Below are positions 37,439 to 48,000 of a stretch of DNA of 64,000 nt, piece after piece. Origin of the DNA: Craterostigma plantagineum (taxonomy: Eukaryota; Streptophyta; Magnoliopsida; Lamiales; Linderniaceae). The DNA lies in the NCBI GenBank assembly GCA_027422505.1, contig JAPQWV010001072.1, positions 1-64,000 on the forward strand, in the 5' to 3' direction. The notes beneath the pieces were generated by a model. The model ran no database searches and had not been told where the DNA came from. It worked only from the letters and a program-made list of their open reading frames with translations. The position numbers were made by a program, and so were the translations under genes. Each line of letters starts with the position of its first letter. The first letter of the stretch is position 1.

Positions 37439-40400
37439 TCAATAAGAAGCCCATGCTTTGCTTTTCACCGCAGTCTCGGGCCTGAGCAAACCAGCGGAAG
37501 GGCCCGAGTCGCCGAAAAGCCCGAGCCTCTCGAGTAACTTCTCAACTAATGTTCCAGCAGCAAACGACACGCCCGATACGAAAAATCCAAGAATGACAAA
37601 CGTTGTGACCGATTTCATATAAGGCTTTGGCGGTCTCTGAACGTGGGCCCTTCCTATAGCTAGCAAGCAGATGCAAACGAGGGAAGAAGCAGCCACGACA
37701 AAGAGCTTGTATTCCATTTCATCGCTCTTTCTGAATGAGAAGCCATAGGCCAAGGGGGGCACTAGGCCAAACACGAGGTACGACGTTAGAGAAAGGAAGA
37801 AATGGAGTACGAAATTCTCTCGACGTCCCAGAACTTCTCTGTATCTGTCTCTTCTCCGAGGCACTTGAATGTCTGATGAGACTTGGTTTGCTACTTCCAC
37901 TGTGTTGTCTGACCTTAGCTCCCATATCTGAGTTCAATGAAAGAATAGAGAGGCGTGCCAATTGATATTATAAGTCATGGAACAGCTTTTTGGAAAACCG
38001 AAACGAACGATGGACTTTACTTACATTGTGGCAAAGGATGAATAGGCCTCCAAAGAGATTGGCCATTCCTAGAGCCAAGATGTTCACTGCAGAATGCCAT
38101 GGGCAGAATAAAGTTAAAATATTGATGCTTTCTTTAATCGACAAAAAAGGCGAAGAACATGGGAGTTTACATGTTTTAGCACCACCACCAACTGCAGAGG
38201 ACACGACGCTTAGGCTAGTTATCAACTCGGCGAGCCCACCATACACTATGCTTTTCACGATTTCGATCTGAAATTCTTCTCTTGCCTGGTCGATTCTTTC
38301 TTGATGAGTGATACTTACTTGAGTTGACGGATGCATCAAGGTCTCTGAAGGAGAAATGATATCTTGCATGGGCTGAGATGGACGTACATCGATAGTTATT
38401 GAAGTATCTTTCCCTGCATCATGTTCTTTCGTGGTTAGTAAACCCAGAATTCAGACGATAACAAACATTTTCGGTTCATTTTACCTTGTGCAGCTGAGTC
38501 ACTGCTAACAGTTGAGGAGATGCTGTCTACTTTCAAAGTTTCGTCGGCGTGGACATGGAATTGAGTTTTAGTGGTTACGTGCTGATGAGCTTCTACTAGA
38601 CCTGCTGGTTCAAAGGAAGCGCAAATGAAGAAATCATCCATGAACATCAGATCAAATCCAGGAAGTTACAGGAAAAAGAAAGATGGAATGAGGTAATAGA
38701 ATGGGGCACGTACGATTGCCTCTATCTTTCTCATTTGCACTTTTATCATCAAGAATAGATTCAGTTACAATGGTTGCTGTAAAATCTTGCTGCTGTTCTT
38801 GAGGAACAGCCATTGAAATACTTATTTTGCCGTCATTATGTGAGTCTCTGTGAACTGAAATTGAGGATGGAAATTAGATAGAGCATTAACAAAGATGAAA
38901 ACTGATACATAGTTTCCTACTATCTTTGCATTTTATTTTGATTTCTTGAAATAGAAAGCTCAAAGTAAGTTTTCAACCTGTTTCTGATGTCAGATTGGGC
39001 TTTTGGCTCTCCTCAAGGATATTCGTAGATGGAGGTTCTTTAAAAGAGGAAGAAATAAGCAAATTTGGCCCATCTTTGACATGTCCTTCAGGCACACCAT
39101 TAGTAACAGCAGAACCTTTAAGAAATGTTTCTACCGATGAATTGTTCTCCTTATTGCTATAAACATGTTTACTAACTTTCGATTCGTATAATTTATCGCT
39201 GGTATAAGAATCAAACTGGCCAACGGAGACATCTGTTGCGCCAGCAAGATTCAAATTTGTTATAAACTATATAAAAAAAAACTGATGTAATACTCTGAAA
39301 TTATGACAAGTGATTGGCCCATGGATTCTCAACCAAAGCCATAAAAGGTGACTTAAAAAGTGAATGCCATACCTATAGTCTCTACAGTGGTTGAGTCTAG
39401 TTCATTTGCTGCACTGAGTTTTCCTTTTCCCACAGATGAGGATTCCTTCTCTGGAGAAGGTACGATCTTATTATCTTCGAAGTCCAAGTTAACATCGTTC
39501 ACAGTAGTCCCTGAATGTCCATTTGAAGTATGAGCAGTAGTTTGTGACATTGATGTCTGAGCATTTTGATCTCCCAAGTTAGCTGATGCAATGGCTGCAA
39601 CGCCTTGCACGTCTGTCTTAACTCTACCTGCAATTTACAAGATAAAAAGTAAATAACAAAGCTACAGGGCGAAAAAAACTGGCTAAGAATCATCGAAGAG
39701 CCAAAAGGTGTCACCTTTCTCTGTCGTCTCAAGCTTACTTGCTGAAAACATCGAGGCGAAGGACCAGTTCTTCCTCGTATTAGATGGTTGTTGTCCCTCA
39801 GTAGGTTCTTTGACACTTCTATCTCTAAACCCTGAATGTTCAGAATAATGCTACATGTTAGTAACTTCCATGCTTTGCAATGTTAAGAACTTTCATGGTA
39901 AACATCCATGGAAATTGTTGCATTCTCTCTCCCTCTCTCTATCTCTCACACAGACACACAATGTAGTATGAAATAAAGATCTTACCTATTGGGATGAAAA
40001 GGGTGAAGCATGATAAGCATTTGAATATAAAAGGCTCTCTTTCACGCTCGTCGTCATTATCATCAACTGTAGGCACTTGACTGTCATCAACTGCAACTTC
40101 CCCAGTCGTAGCTTCTACTCTGTTCTTCTTAAACCCTTCCCCAGAAATTTGAATTGTGCGCTTTCTTTTGCGTAAGATAACTCTCCTCGTTATGCAAGAT
40201 TTGCAGTTGGGACAGTAGAGATCATGCGTGTTTTGATTCTTCAGTACGCCTTCAACGTCATAGTCGGTAAATTCAAGATCATCTACAGCCGTAGGGCCAT
40301 CATCCTCCGCCCTTTCGATCTCACTGGAAATTTGATAACTTTTGCTGCTTTCTTCAACAGAAATCTCAGAAGGTTGAAGATTCGAGCCGGACGAATTTTC

Positions 40401-41704
40401 AATCCCAAGATCTTCTGCTTTTCTGTCGCTGGCTATAGAAGAAGAGTTGCTCTCAGCATTGAAGAGGAAAGAAGAACCGTTTACTTTATGTTCTATATCT
40501 GCCGTGCTCGTATTGCCTCCATTAGCAGAATCGTGATTAATAACTGAATGAATGCACAAGGAGAAACAGAGCCATGAGTTGCATGCAAGCGAATGGAAAT
40601 GATTATCTGCAATTATGAGCACTCAATAGGATACTGTAAATGGAGAGATGAGTTAGCCTTCTTCGATTTAAAACATCTTCAACGTTTAGCTATAACCGCA
40701 GCTACTAACCTAAAGTTTTGAAATTCATCAGCTTATGCAACAACTGTCCCTTATGGTTCTGAAAATGATCAAGACAGAAACTTCCATTTCCATATGTCCA
40801 AGTGCAGACTCGACACTTCCATTTTCCTTCAGTCAACAGAAAAGAGAAATAACTGCAATTGCAGTAACTGCATATCCCATTTATGATCTTAGGCTCAGAG
40901 ATGTATATTTCACATTCGTAGTGAGCAAATCAACTGTAAGACTGATAAGTATAAGCTTTGGTAATAGTTTAACTATACACTATCAAGGTTACTTGGGCTA
41001 AAAAACTGGCATAATTTTCACCCTCCTTCAAGCTAAGTTTCCTAATATGTCACATTAAAATCAGCTAGATCTGTGCTGTTTCCATCAAACAGACAAGAAA
41101 AATAGGTGTAAAGTGAGATAGTTAAGAATACACTTCTCCAATGAGATAGCAAGAAACAAATTTAAAGATCAGACTTACTCCAGAAAAAAATTGTCAGCTG
41201 CTGCAATTAGCAGATCGAAATGGGCAATAAAATAGATGAAAAAAAAAGATCCTTTTTCTTAATTTCTTTTCGACAAACATGTAGTGTAGGGTATAAAAGA
41301 CCATGGAGTGGGGTTCAAACGAGGTCCACTGTTCACGCCATATTTTCCACATTACAAAACTAAGAAGATCAATGGCCCACGTCAAAACATGACAAGGAAA
41401 CCATAAGCATACCTTCGACTTTGTCATAGAAAACAAGATCCTCTGATGTCTGCCCTCCAATTACGGACCCTGTTCCATTTCCAAGAAGCTCATCATCGCC
41501 CTCTATTTTCCCCTCATCTTCAAGAACCAAGTCTTCTCTTTCAGTCCCATTTGCAGGCGTTTCTTGTCGAACTTCGCCTTTCCCATTTTTCGCAGTTCTT
41601 GTTTTCCTAGGCTGAAGTGCAGCTTCCTCCTCTTCTGTTAGTTCATCTACTTGCTTCACCATATGCGACTCTCCAAACGTTTGTTCTTGTTTCTCCATCT
41701 CCAT
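37439..41704 (-). CDS. Membrane protein of ER body-like: CxxC motifs plus VIT-type transporter domain
   Basis: Long minus-strand gene with many exons; Met at about 41704 ('MEMEKQEQTFGESHMVKQVD'). The N-terminal two-thirds are acidic and Ser/Thr-rich. A paired-Cys element follows (39990-40240): 'LYCPNCKSCITRRVILRKRK' and 'FKCLSCFTLFIPIG'. The C-terminus is a VIT1/CCC1-like membrane domain: 'EIVKSIVYGGLAELITSLSV', 'VNILALGMANLFGGLFILCH', 'NFVLHFFLSLTSYLVFGLVP', 'KLFVVAASSLVCICLLAIGR', ending 'VKSKAWASY' (stop 37439-37441). MEB1/MEB2 of Arabidopsis have this layout, sit in ER bodies and can carry Fe/Mn in yeast. ER bodies are mostly a Brassicales trait, so location here is open. The start could instead be an upstream in-frame Met at 41809. 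Confidence 0.82.
39925..39960. repeat. CT/CA microsatellite
   Basis: Short CTCT and CACA simple-sequence run inside an intron of the VIT-domain gene. Confidence 0.75.
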
Positions 41705-41809
41705 ACTCTCTCTCTCGCTCTCCCTTACACAGGCACACAAACAAACGCACGCAGCCCAGCTAAGACTGACTAGCTTATTGTCAACGAATAAGCTGTCGCT
41801 GAAAGCCAC

Positions 41810-42239
41810 GTCGAAATTGTTTATAAATTCTTAGACTTAATAATGCAACAGCTAACAGTAGAGTGGGTGGGTAAGCCTAAGCCTTCCTTCAGCTTCTATA
41901 CGCCCTCCTTATCCGTGTAGTAAAGAGACTGTGATGTGAACGTATTAAATGTCAAACCGTTGATTTTGTTTTGTTCTTTTTCATATTTTTTTTTTATTTG
42001 ATGAGTTTTCGTAATGGAAACACTTATTTGGGGAGAGGGCTTCATTGGGATATTATTATTACCAATCAATCACATGTCAGACTACATTATTAGCAACTAA
42101 TGAATAGACCGTTGAGTAGTTCGCGAGACTTTAATGATCAGATATATTATTAGTTATATATGCTCGACTCGACACATGTCGAGTTGTAATAAATGCTCGC
42201 GGGAAGCATGAAATAATCTGCATTGGTTTTGGAGGACAT
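41810..42239. other. Intergenic region left of the Mutator-like element
   Basis: About 430 bp upstream of the VIT-domain gene up to the target-site duplication. AT-rich, no ORF; presumably holds that gene's promoter. Confidence 0.45.
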
Positions 42240-42248
42240 TTAGAGATT
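42240..42248 (+). repeat. Left 9-bp target-site duplication of the Mutator-like element
   Basis: TTAGAGATT directly abuts the left terminal repeat and is repeated exactly at 44291-44299 on the other side. Nine bases is the Mutator superfamily standard. Confidence 0.92.
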
Positions 42249-42297
42249 GGGTAATTCTATTGGCACCCCCCTTAATTCTATTTACACCCCCCTATTT
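42249..42297 (+). repeat. Left terminal inverted repeat of the MULE
   Basis: About 49 bp, with two copies of a C-rich unit (CACCCCCC at about 42264 and about 42285). It pairs imperfectly with 44232-44290 in inverted orientation. Confidence 0.78.
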
Positions 42298-42656
42298 AAT
42301 ATATAAATAGATTATTACATACTTACCAATTAAAAGTTAACTATTTTAAACTATTAAATACTTACCAATTTTAAAATGTTAGATAATTACCATTAAAAAG
42401 TCCCAAATATCCATATAAGGAAACCAAAGAGAATATTATATTTCCAATGACGAAACTCACGTTATGGCATATACAATCATTGGATATTTACTTTCACATA
42501 TTTAAACTGATACTTTGATCGACTATGCCTATATAACATAGTTACAATCATTAAACTGTATTTCTTTCAAGGTAGAAGGTGACGCGAGACGTGTTCGGGC
42601 GTGGATTTGAGTTCTCTCCTTTTTCTCAATAGACAAAAAGCCTATTCAACGCTAAC

Positions 42657-43229
42657 ATGATACCGGTAATTGATAACTTAGCACTTGAATTTACTGTATT
42701 TTTTTATCTCGTTAAATATATTCTTACTTATTTTATTACTTATTTTTTTACATATTTCTTATGATATTTAGGTTAATGACATTTACGAAATAATCGAAGA
42801 TGATGAACATAGAGGTGATGATACAAATGATGATGTGACTTACAAATTTTTCACTGAAAAGGTATATTTTTCATCAGTTATTATATATATCTTCTTATTA
42901 CTATTGTTATTATTATAATATATATGTGCTAGTTTAGTTTCTAAACAATAATTTTTTAGGTGTTCGATTCTCGAGAAGATTTAATTTATTGGGTGCAAAA
43001 TATGGGAACAAGTCTTGGATACGTAATTGTCACTAAAAGATCAAGGACATACACAGGTGGAAAGTGTTCGAAAATTATATTTCAATGCGACCGTGGTGGT
43101 ATCTACAAAAGTAAAAAAATCTCTACAAGAAATACCGGCACAAACAAGGTTGGTTGTCCGTTTGAACTAAAGGGAACGTCAACGCAAAGTAATTGCTGGA
43201 AGCTGACCGAGATGATGCACAATTTCTAA
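42657..43229 (+). pseudogene. FAR1-like N-terminal fragment of a MULE protein
   Basis: A start at 42657 (Met-Ile-Pro) splices to an acidic exon, 'VNDIYEIIEDDEHRGDD' (about 42774-42862). This then splices to 42960, 'VFDSREDLIYWVQNMGTSLG', and goes on with 'VIVTKRSRTYTGGKCSKIIF' and 'QCDRGGIYKSKK', 'NKVGCPFELKG'. This is the FAR1-type zinc-binding DNA-recognition start of MULE-encoded proteins. It stops at 43229 soon after 'LTEMMHNF', where the intact family would enter the transposase region. It is therefore a remnant with lost catalytic core. Confidence 0.72.
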
Positions 43230-43325
43230 AAAAAAACAAGTACAGTCACTCTTCGGATCCACAACATTCTTTCCATCCATATATTCATCAATTTCCAACT
43301 ATACTTCAACCTTTATATCAGAGAA

Positions 43326-43811
43326 GTGCAAGATGTAAAATCTGATGGAAACTGTGGTTTTCGAGCAATAGCTATATGTCTTGGTCTTCAAGAGGACGAA
43401 TGGATTATCATTCGACGTAACTTGATTGAAGAGTTGGAGATGTATAAATTACAATATATCGACATGTTTGGTGCTGAAGGGTGGCTCAATGTCTATAATT
43501 CGCTAAATTTCTTCGAGTCAGATAGTCATGCGCCGTATGAGCATTGGATGACTATGCCTAATATGGGTGTCTTGATTGCTTCGAAGTATAATGTTATATT
43601 GCATGTTATAAGCAACAAAGGTAGTCTGACATACTTACCGCTTCGGTCTGCTCCGCCACCATGGTATCTTCATGTTTCTATTGCAATCGGTCATGTTAAT
43701 GATAATCACTACGTCAAAGTTTTATTATCAGAAGGCTACCCTATGCCGAGTATCATGCCACAATGGGTTTATTTCAGAGAAAAATGTGCAGCAGCATGGA
43801 TTACCCCTTAG
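43326..43811 (+). CDS. OTU cysteine-protease-like domain ORF inside the MULE
   Basis: A 161-codon open frame with the OTU signature: catalytic 'DVKSDGNCGFRAIAICLG' (Asp and Cys present) and a distal 'NDNHYVKVLL' with the His. Between them lie 'MTMPNMGVLIASKYNVILHV' and 'PLRSAPPPWYLHVSIAIGHV'. OTU proteins cleave ubiquitin or related links. In this MULE family the domain is usually the C-terminal part of a FAR1-transposase-OTU fusion. The homology seems to begin upstream of the first Met, in frame with 'YIREVQ' from about 43314. Whether it is expressed is unknown; it may be just the surviving tail of the deleted element. Confidence 0.68.
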   Translation: MQDVKSDGNCGFRAIAICLGLQEDEWIIIRRNLIEELEMYKLQYIDMFGAEGWLNVYNSLNFFESDSHAPYEHWMTMPNMGVLIASKYNVILHVISNKGSLTYLPLRSAPPPWYLHVSIAIGHVNDNHYVKVLLSEGYPMPSIMPQWVYFREKCAAAWITP

Positions 43812-44231
43812 TCGTATTAATAATTACGAAAAAATATTGCGTTCTAGTTGTGCTCCTGATTATGTTATATTGAATTAATTAAAAAGAATATTTATTATTT
43901 TTATTTTTAATGCGCTCATTTAATTTTGCATAAAATATTTATGTACATGTATATTTTATTTAAATTAATTATTTATTATTAATAAAATTTTAAAATTTTA
44001 ATATTTTAAAGTTAATATAACTGTGTGGCTATTAATAAAATATACAATAATAGGTTAATTAAAATATTGTATTGTTATATCATTGGATAAAATAAGTTAA
44101 TTAATGTTGTTGAATAACTTGTGCAAATAATGATTTGAATAACTTATGCTTTTAATGTTGTTGAATTCTACATAAAATAATAAAAATATCATTATTGTTG
44201 AATTCATTTAAGTATGCAACAAAATTCAAGT

Positions 44232-44290
44232 GTTAGGGGGGTGTAAAAAGGGGGTGTAAATAGTAGAGGGGGGTGTGAATAGTAGGACCC
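44232..44290 (-). repeat. Right terminal inverted repeat of the MULE
   Basis: About 59 bp with three G-rich units (GGGGGGTG, GGGGGTG, GGGGGGTG), the inverted counterpart of the left end, which has two. It ends in GGACCC at 44290. Confidence 0.78.
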
Positions 44291-44299
44291 TTAGAGATT
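44291..44299 (+). repeat. Right 9-bp target-site duplication of the MULE
   Basis: Exact copy of 42240-42248, TTAGAGATT. Confidence 0.92.
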
Positions 44300-45027
44300 T
44301 CAGACGAAGTGAATGCTATCCTCTGCCCAATATCGGATTTATATGATTAATAATCATCACACTCTTTGTTACGTTTATAACCTTTAGAAGGCAATTCAAT
44401 TTCAGTTAAATTTTCTGGATTTACGTGATTCAGATATACACATTTTAGAATATTCAGTCCAGTATTTCTAGCTAAAGAAAACTCAGCATATATTCCGAGG
44501 GATTTTGTGCTTAGCCTAGCTAAGACAACAACTAACTAGTTCACAACATTAGTTAGTGCCGAATGAATGATTCGAATATGCTCTTGCTTAATCACCTTAA
44601 TTGTCTTGCAGTGATCAATAATAATAAGAAGCGTCCAAATGAAAATAACTAATAACATAACTGAATGGGATATACTACTTTGATTGTAAGGAAATCAAAT
44701 CAGCATATGAACGTAGAACTAGTCCAATAATGTTATAACTATAACACAAATATCATCAAACCTTTGGCCCAGCAGTTCTGAGTGTCAATGTCCTCACCGG
44801 CAACTTCAACTTCTTGCAACAAAACATCAAACAAGAGATGACAAAGAAGAGGAAAACTTACGTCACGACGAGCAATACATTATATAAAAAAACAGAGGCA
44901 TATGCTGAAGATATTCTTAGTCGCCATAGGAATCGCAGAAGCTATTTAAATCAAACAAGGCGAATCTCCTATGCATGCAAGCTTCACGTACTCAGAATAT
45001 AACTAAACCGAAAAAAGAAAAAGAAAA
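44300..45027. other. Upstream region of the ABCB gene
   Basis: About 730 bp, AT-rich, no recognisable gene. Presumed promoter and 5' leader of the ABC transporter. The MULE therefore sits only about 740 bp from its start codon. Confidence 0.45.
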
Positions 45028-48000
45028 ATGCGCGTCGAATTCGAGGACAGTGATGAACTGGAGAAGAAGAAGGAAGAAGATGGGTCGAATAAAGACTTAC
45101 CGTTTTACAAACTGTTTAGCCAAGCTGATAGTTTGGACTGGATTTTGATGGCGTTTGGTACTTTGGGATCGGTCGTCCATGGCCTTGCTCAGCCCGTCGG
45201 GTATTTGCTGCTGGGAAAAGCCCTCGATGCTTTTGGAAACCACATCGATAATCCTGACGAAATGGTTAAAGCTCTCATGAAGGTAAAAATATTTGCCTAG
45301 TTATCGTTATATAGTAGCTCAAGACTGAATCTTTTGATTACCATTCTACCTTAAACAGATTGTTCCTTATGTGTGGTACATGGCTTTCGCCACGTTCCCA
45401 GCTGGAATACTAGGTACTTTTGCGGTGATATATTCTGAAATGTTTTTCCAGATTATAAAAGACTCTTAGTCATCATTATGCAATACTTACTTCGTATGCA
45501 GAGATTGGGTGTTGGATGTATGCAAGCGAAAGGCAAGTAAGGCGCTACAGATTGAAGTTTCTTGAAGCAGTCCTTAGGCAGGATATCGAAGCCTTTGATA
45601 CAGACCTAACGAGTGGTAGGATAATCAGTGGTATAAGCAGCCATATGTCTATCATACAAGATGCAATTGGTGAGAAGGTAACGAAAGCTTATATCTCATT
45701 CATTTTGTGTCATGTTTAACTGTGACTGCATTGAAGCTTGTGGTCCATTAATAGAACATGAATTGTGGTGTCATCTGTGTGGTTGCCTCAAATTCATATA
45801 TGTGAATTTGATGATATGCAAATAGTTCATAGTGCATGAGATGAATGGTGGTGTGAGAAAAGAGTGTAAACAACAGGTTACCTCCAACTCACTATGTTTC
45901 TCATTACAGATGGGTCATTTTCTGTCGTGCTTCGGGACTTTCTTCTCTGGGGTCTTCATTGCTTTCATCGCCTGTTGGGAAGTGTCGCTTCTCGCACTAT
46001 TTGTTGTCCCCTTGATTCTCATTATCGGGGCCACTTACACGAAGAAAATGAATGCCCTTTCAGCAACAAGGATGGCCTTCCTCTCACAGGCAACTGCAAT
46101 GGTTGAACAGGTTCTCCATCACTGAGTCATAAACATATCTTAAAGGCTAATTTGAAGTGTAAGCTAAAGGTAACTGATAAATCCTTCTGTCATGTAACAG
46201 ACAATTTCCCACATCAAAACGGTGTTTGCATTCGTCGGAGAAAACTCGGCAATCAAATCATTCTCAGAGTGCATGGAAAGGCAATTACCTGTAAGCAAGA
46301 AAGAAGCATTCATAAAGGGGTTTGGGACAGGCATGCTTCAAGTCGTGACTTTCAGCTCGTGGGCTCTTATTGTCTACGTTGGAGCCATAGTCGTAGTAGC
46401 AGGCCGAGCGCGTGGAGGAGATGTTATTGCTGCGGTTATGAGCATTCTCTTTGGAGCCATGTAAGAAGCAAAGTCTACAATGAAATCAAACTATCACTAC
46501 TTTCTTACTTTCGTAAAATTTCAGTTCGCTTACGTACGCGGCACCAGACATGCAACTCTTCAATCAAGCAAAAGCTGCTGGAAAGGAGGTCTTTCAAGTG
46601 ATTGAAAGGAAGACTTTCATATGCAACAGAGAAGATGCAAAGATTATCGACCAAATCAACGGCGACATAGACATAAAGGACGTGCATTTTGCATATCCGT
46701 CAAGAAAGGACATTCCAATTCTTAAAGGGTTCTCCTTATCGGTTTCTGCTGGGAAGGTGGTAGCGCTAGTTGGAAGCAGCGGATGTGGAAAGAGCACCAT
46801 TATGTCTCTAATTACAAGATTCTATGATCCTAAACAAGGTACTTACCACATATGAAGTCACCTATATCATGAAATACTCATTTCATACACAAGTGCCAAT
46901 TGAAACAAATTTATGTTATGATGATTGAATCTGATGATTAGCAACCATTAGGTGAAATCTTAATTGACAACCACAATGTCAAGGACCTTGATCTGAAGAC
47001 TCTCAGGAGAAATGTGGGACTAGTTTCCCAGGAACCATCGCTTTTTTCTGGCAGCATCAAAGACAACATTAAGGCGGGAAACTTAGATGCCACTGACGAT
47101 CAGATCGAGAATGCAGCTCAAATGGCAAATGCACATTCTTTCATATCCCAATTCCCAGACAACTATTTGACTGAGGTCCAACGAGTCTTAAGACACTCAA
47201 CATAATTATATTGCGATAAACATGATGAAAACAGTCCTCCACTTAGTTCATTGTGAAGTAGTTTAGATCCACCGATTGCTTTGCAGCATTGTGAACATGA
47301 TGATTTTGGTGATGCAGACTCGTGCATAAGCCATCAATTTAATACTGTGTTCTTTAGGTGGGACAAAATGGTGTCCAACTATCAGGTGGACAGAAACAGA
47401 GGATTGCAATAGCAAGAGCCATACTCAAGAACCCTCCAATACTTTTGCTGGATGAAGCCACGAGCGCCCTCGATACTGAATCGGAGAAGCTTGTTCAAGA
47501 AGCTATTGAGAAAGCAATGCAAGGGAGGGCAGTCATCCTTATTGCACACAGATTGTCCACTATTGTCAATGCAGATGTGATTGCTGTAGTAGAGAATGGT
47601 GCCGTTGCAGAGAGTGGAACACATCAGGAGTTGCTCAATAATAGTCAGTTCTACCATGGCTTGTTTGAAATGCAGAATATCATCCAAGAAAGTGATGCAA
47701 GGTACAAGCTTGATCAATAACTCAATTAGGATAGCATGCAAAAGTTAATTTGGTTATCTTACAGAGTCACGGATCCATTGGAAGCAACAAGCATACCAAC
47801 TGAGAACTCACCTCTGAACCAAGACCATGCCGATGAACGCACAGAAACATGCAGAACAACCCAACATCCCATCGAGAAAGTGGAACCGAAGAGAACAGAG
47901 AAGTCAGTGTTCTTCAGAACCTGGTATGGAATAAAGAAGCCAGAACTGTTAAAGATCCTCATTGGATCTTCTGCGGCTGCCTTTTCTGGCATCTCTAAAC

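Larger units (their letters stand above)
42249..44290 (+). mobile_element. Mutator-like element (FAR1/OTU type), internally deleted, 2042 bp
   Basis: The element is bounded by imperfect terminal inverted repeats. The left end begins GGGTAATTCTATTGGCACCC; the right end read backwards begins GGGTCCTACTATTCACACCC. A perfect 9-bp duplication flanks it. Both ends contain tandem copies of a CTATT..CACCCCCC unit. Inside, on the plus strand, a short spliced reading frame resembles the FAR1-like N-terminal domain of plant MULE proteins, followed directly by an OTU cysteine-protease-like domain. The DDE transposase and SWIM zinc finger that normally lie between or beside these are missing, so the copy cannot move by itself. 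The preserved ends suggest it could still be moved by an intact relative. Confidence 0.85.

Noticed and set aside
42249..44290. CRISPR-like or tandem-array reading of the C-rich ends
   Set aside because: Eukaryotic context, only two or three imperfect units per end, and a perfect 9-bp duplication make a Mutator terminal repeat the clear explanation.
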